A DNA stretch of 16,743 bases from contig JAUVON010000024.1 of NCBI GenBank assembly GCA_030599175.1, forward strand, positions 1 through 16,743. The letters are read 5' to 3'. The stretch comes from Desulfobulbaceae bacterium. GTDB lineage: Bacteria > Desulfobacterota > Desulfobulbia > Desulfobulbales > Desulfocapsaceae. Under the pieces are notes generated by a model that made no database searches, was not told the DNA's origin, and saw only the letters and a program-made list of their open reading frames with translations. Numbering within the stretch: the stretch's first letter is position 1; the number at the start of each line of letters is the position of its first letter. Made by a program: the position numbers and the translations under genes. Shown here piece after piece: positions 14,632 through 16,743 of the stretch.

Positions 14632-16113
14632 CTATTTGGCAGTAAGAACAACATACCTGCTATGGTCTGCTGCCCGGACTCGAAGCAGAATCCGTTTTGA
14701 TTGAGATGACCTTTTAAGTACATCATGGAGTTCCTGCAGGTTGTCGACTTTATTTCTGTTAACTTCTTCAATCAGATACCCCGGCTTCAACCCTCCTTCA
14801 GCTGCCGGGCTGCCGGCCTGGACATCGCTGATCACAACACCACTGTTTTCTGCATATCCTAATCTTTCAGCCAGCTCCTTGGTCAAATCCTGAAGACTGA
14901 GACCAAAATCTTCCAGGGAGTTTTTGTCTTTGCTGCTGGAAAAACCCCTTTGGCCAAAGTCAGACGGCTGTTCACCGATGATGACCTTTATCTGCTGCTC
15001 TTTGCCATTGCGAATAATATGCAGAATCGCCTTGGTATTGGGGATAATCAGAGCTATTTTATTGCGCAGTTCCGATACATTCTCCAGTACGGTATCATTC
15101 AGGCGAACAATCACATCACCCTGTTTAAGACCCGCCTTACTTGCCGGAGAATCCTCCTGCACTTCATTTATCAGGATCCCCCCCGTCTGTTTTAACCCAA
15201 AGGATTCAGCTAATTCCTTGGTTACATCCTGAATTGCTACACCGAGCCAGCCGCGGGTCACTTTACCCTGCTTCTGCAACTGGTCTTCGATTGATTTTGC
15301 CATATTTACAGGAATGGCAAAACCGATTCCCATATAGCCGCCGGTTTTGGAAAAGAGTGCTGTGTTGATTCCGACGACTTCACCCCGGCCATTAATCAGC
15401 GGTCCTCCGCTGTTGCCGGGATTGATTGCCGCATCGGTCTGGATAAAATTTTCATATTGATTTATGCCAACGCTGGATCTTCCCTTGGCACTTACCACAC
15501 CGACAGTGACGGTCTGGCTCAGGCCAAAGGGATTGCCGATGGCAATAACCCATTCCCCCACCTCAAGTGCATCGGAATCACCGAGAACCACCACCGGCAG
15601 GTTCTTCGGGGCATCTATTTTAAGTAGAGCCACGTCCGACAGGGGATCAGCGCCGATGAGTCTGGCATCAAATTCACGATTGTCCGACAAACTCACCTTT
15701 ATAACATCCGCATCTTCAATGACGTGATTGTTGGTCAGTATATAGCCGTCTTTACTGATGATGAACCCTGAACCCTGGCCGCGCTGTTTGCGTTCACGCT
15801 GTTGGGGCTGCCGGGGTTGCTGGTGGCGGTAGGATGGGCCGAAAAACTGTTCGAAAAAGGGATGCTTAAAGATCTCGTCATATTCCTGGCCGCGGTGCTG
15901 GCCTCCACTGGTAGTTTTTTCAACCCTTATGTGGACAACTGCCGGTTTTGCTTTTTTTACCACATTGACAAATGCCTTTGATGACTTGTCCAGAATGCTG
16001 TTGTCTACATCGGATTTTGCCTGTGCGATATTTGCCCATCCGGCTATTGCCAGAGAGAGCAGCATAAAAGTGATAATAGTGTAAAGAGGCAGTCTTGCTG
16101 CTTGAACTTTCAT
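14632..16113 (-). CDS. htrA: Periplasmic serine protease of the HtrA/DegP-DegQ family
   Basis: A 493-residue periplasmic protease/chaperone for misfolded envelope proteins. ATG 16113 is chosen because AAGGAG lies about six bases upstream; an in-frame ATG at 16188 would add 25 residues before the signal peptide. The signal peptide spans residues 1-32 (hydrophobic YTIITFMLLSLAIAG, likely cleavage after AQA). The trypsin-like domain has His130 (TNNHV), Asp160 (SDVALL) and Ser235 (NPGNSGGPL). Two PDZ domains follow, at about 288-378 (GWLGVAIQ) and 402-490 (DFGLSLQDL). The loop at about 70-112 is Gln/Arg-rich (HQQPRQPQQRERKQRGQ), where DegP has its LA loop. Length and two PDZ domains fit DegP/DegQ/MucD equally; which one is not decidable. 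It has a candidate promoter and dyad upstream. Confidence 0.96.
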   Translation of the reverse strand: MKVQAARLPLYTIITFMLLSLAIAGWANIAQAKSDVDNSILDKSSKAFVNVVKKAKPAVVHIRVEKTTSGGQHRGQEYDEIFKHPFFEQFFGPSYRHQQPRQPQQRERKQRGQGSGFIISKDGYILTNNHVIEDADVIKVSLSDNREFDARLIGADPLSDVALLKIDAPKNLPVVVLGDSDALEVGEWVIAIGNPFGLSQTVTVGVVSAKGRSSVGINQYENFIQTDAAINPGNSGGPLINGRGEVVGINTALFSKTGGYMGIGFAIPVNMAKSIEDQLQKQGKVTRGWLGVAIQDVTKELAESFGLKQTGGILINEVQEDSPASKAGLKQGDVIVRLNDTVLENVSELRNKIALIIPNTKAILHIIRNGKEQQIKVIIGEQPSDFGQRGFSSSKDKNSLEDFGLSLQDLTKELAERLGYAENSGVVISDVQAGSPAAEGGLKPGYLIEEVNRNKVDNLQELHDVLKRSSQSKRILLRVRAADHSRYVVLTAK

Positions 16114-16212
16114 ATAATTCTCCTTGATCAACGGAAACAATCTGTTGAATAAAATGATGGGGGGAGTCGACATGTCTCCCACATACAATGTTATCTTCCG
16201 TCCTGGAGGAGA

Positions 16213-16240
16213 ACTGTAAAGCTGAATAAAATATCGTCAA
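16213..16240 (-). promoter_or_regulatory. Candidate promoter of the HtrA-family protease
   Basis: On the minus strand TTGACG (16240-16235) and TACAGT (16218-16213) are 16 bases apart. The -35 is one mismatch from consensus and the -10 two. The implied leader is about 90 bases. I found no good sigmaE-type pair (GGAACTT with TCAAA) in the same gap. Confidence 0.35.
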
Positions 16241-16242
16241 GA

Positions 16243-16264
16243 AAGATTACTGAAATGTAATCTT
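16243..16264. promoter_or_regulatory. Operator-like inverted repeat upstream of the HtrA-family protease
   Basis: AAGATTAC at 16243-16250 and GTAATCTT at 16257-16264 are perfect 8-base inverted copies separated by six bases. The dyad lies directly upstream of the candidate -35 of the protease gene (two bases away), a usual place for an activator such as a response regulator. No T run follows, so a terminator is unlikely. Confidence 0.4.
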
Positions 16265-16283
16265 GGGAGAGTCAGAGCCGGTG

Positions 16284-16327
16284 AAAAAAAAAGCCGGGGA
16301 TGGCTGTAACCACCCTCGGCTCTTTTT
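16284..16327 (-). terminator. Rho-independent terminator of the DAHP synthase gene
   Basis: Read on the minus strand, AGCCGAGGGTGG (16321-16310), a six-base loop and CCATCCCCGGCT (16303-16292) form a 12-base stem with one mismatch and one G-U pair, followed by nine T (16292-16284). It lies 18 bases past the DAHP synthase stop. The T-rich stretch at 16321-16327 could let it act weakly on the plus strand too. Confidence 0.85.
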
Positions 16328-16344
16328 CCATGGGGATTTGTATG

Positions 16345-16743
16345 TCAACTTCTGATCATATCCGCAATCTGAAAAGCAACCTCAAGGCTCTGCTCCGCAT
16401 TCAGCCGGGGGTCACAGGTTGTGAGGTAGTTGTTGGCAAGTTCTTCATCGTTAATATTGCGGGCACCACCTGTACATTCAGTGACATTATTACCTGTCAT
16501 TTCAAAATGAACTCCGCCAGGAATGGTGCCTTCCGACCAGTGGCTTTCGAAAAAGCAGGTAATCTCGGAAAGGATATCGTTAAAGCTCCTGGTTTTGAGT
16601 CCCGAGGTTGCAGTATATGTATTGGCATGCATCGGGTCACAACTCCAGACGATGTTAAACCCTTCATGTTTCATTTCCCGGAGCAATGGGGGCAGAATTT
16701 TTTCTACCTTTTTCACTCCCAGCCGACAGATGAGGGTAATGCG
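16345..16743 (-). CDS. Class II (plant-type) 3-deoxy-7-phosphoheptulonate synthase, C-terminal part
   Basis: The frame is open from the right window edge for 132 residues to a stop at 16345, so the N-terminal two thirds are missing. DAHP synthase condenses PEP with erythrose 4-phosphate, the first step of aromatic amino acid synthesis. Class II features are plain: RITLICRLGVKKVEKILPPL at the edge, VWSCDPMHANTYTATSGLKTR (with the His/Asp-containing active-site segment), PGGVHFEMTGNNVTECTGG and NNYLTTCDPRLNAEQSLEVAF. The glutamate in HFEMTG and the aspartate in CDPRLN match metal ligands of this class. The end is complete and is followed by a strong terminator. Type I DAHP synthases lack these motifs, so the class assignment is firm. 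Confidence 0.95.
   Translation of the reverse strand, partial: RITLICRLGVKKVEKILPPLLREMKHEGFNIVWSCDPMHANTYTATSGLKTRSFNDILSEITCFFESHWSEGTIPGGVHFEMTGNNVTECTGGARNINDEELANNYLTTCDPRLNAEQSLEVAFQIADMIRS

Overview
The window reads as chromosomal DNA of an anaerobic Gram-negative bacterium, most likely a deltaproteobacterium (Desulfobacterota, perhaps Desulfobulbales). The reasons are a Tat-exported four-cluster iron-sulfur protein paired with a cytochrome b, a PEP synthase, a periplasmic HtrA protease, a class II DAHP synthase, and an intergenic palindromic element with TTTTTACGAA-type ends of a style I recall from such genomes. That placement is inference. There is no rRNA, tRNA, CRISPR array, prophage or complete insertion sequence.

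Layout. 1-1199 (minus) is the start of an electron-transfer operon: a HybA/FdoH-like iron-sulfur protein, then a cytochrome b that runs off the left edge. 1405-6557 (plus) carries ppsA, with a good sigma70-type promoter, and a P2-type cation ATPase. 6576-7349 (minus) is a SpoIIM-family membrane protein. 7350-7677 is a gene-poor gap with a probable remnant of an NADH:flavin oxidoreductase. 7678-10053 (plus) is a loose run of small genes: a SpoIIAA/STAS-like protein, an unannotated 38-residue membrane peptide, a short histone-deacetylase-family hydrolase, a DUF423 membrane protein, a truncated metallo-beta-lactamase-fold fragment, and a secreted NifX-like protein. 10127-11396 (minus) is a two-gene unit, EI24/CysZ-like membrane protein then CYTH triphosphatase, with its own promoter. 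11530-12894 is radA, followed by a 36-residue His-rich membrane peptide. A 155-bp MITE-like palindromic element appears inserted exactly at that peptide's stop codon. 13287-14561 encodes an unusual fusion of a class III nucleotide-cyclase-like domain with a cyclic-nucleotide-binding domain. 14632-16113 (minus) is an HtrA/Deg protease with a candidate promoter and operator dyad. At the right edge is the 3' end of a class II DAHP synthase with a clear intrinsic terminator.

How the genes relate. Most are housekeeping or envelope functions with no single shared pathway: quinone-linked periplasmic redox, gluconeogenic PEP supply (PEP is also a DAHP synthase substrate), cation export, DNA recombination and periplasmic protein quality control. 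The most unusual items are the cyclase/cNMP-binding fusion, the element inserted at a small gene's stop codon, the iron-sulfur protein with one cluster ligand replaced by glycine, and two truncated gene starts (flavin oxidoreductase, MBL-fold hydrolase) that point to past deletions between 7350 and 9650.
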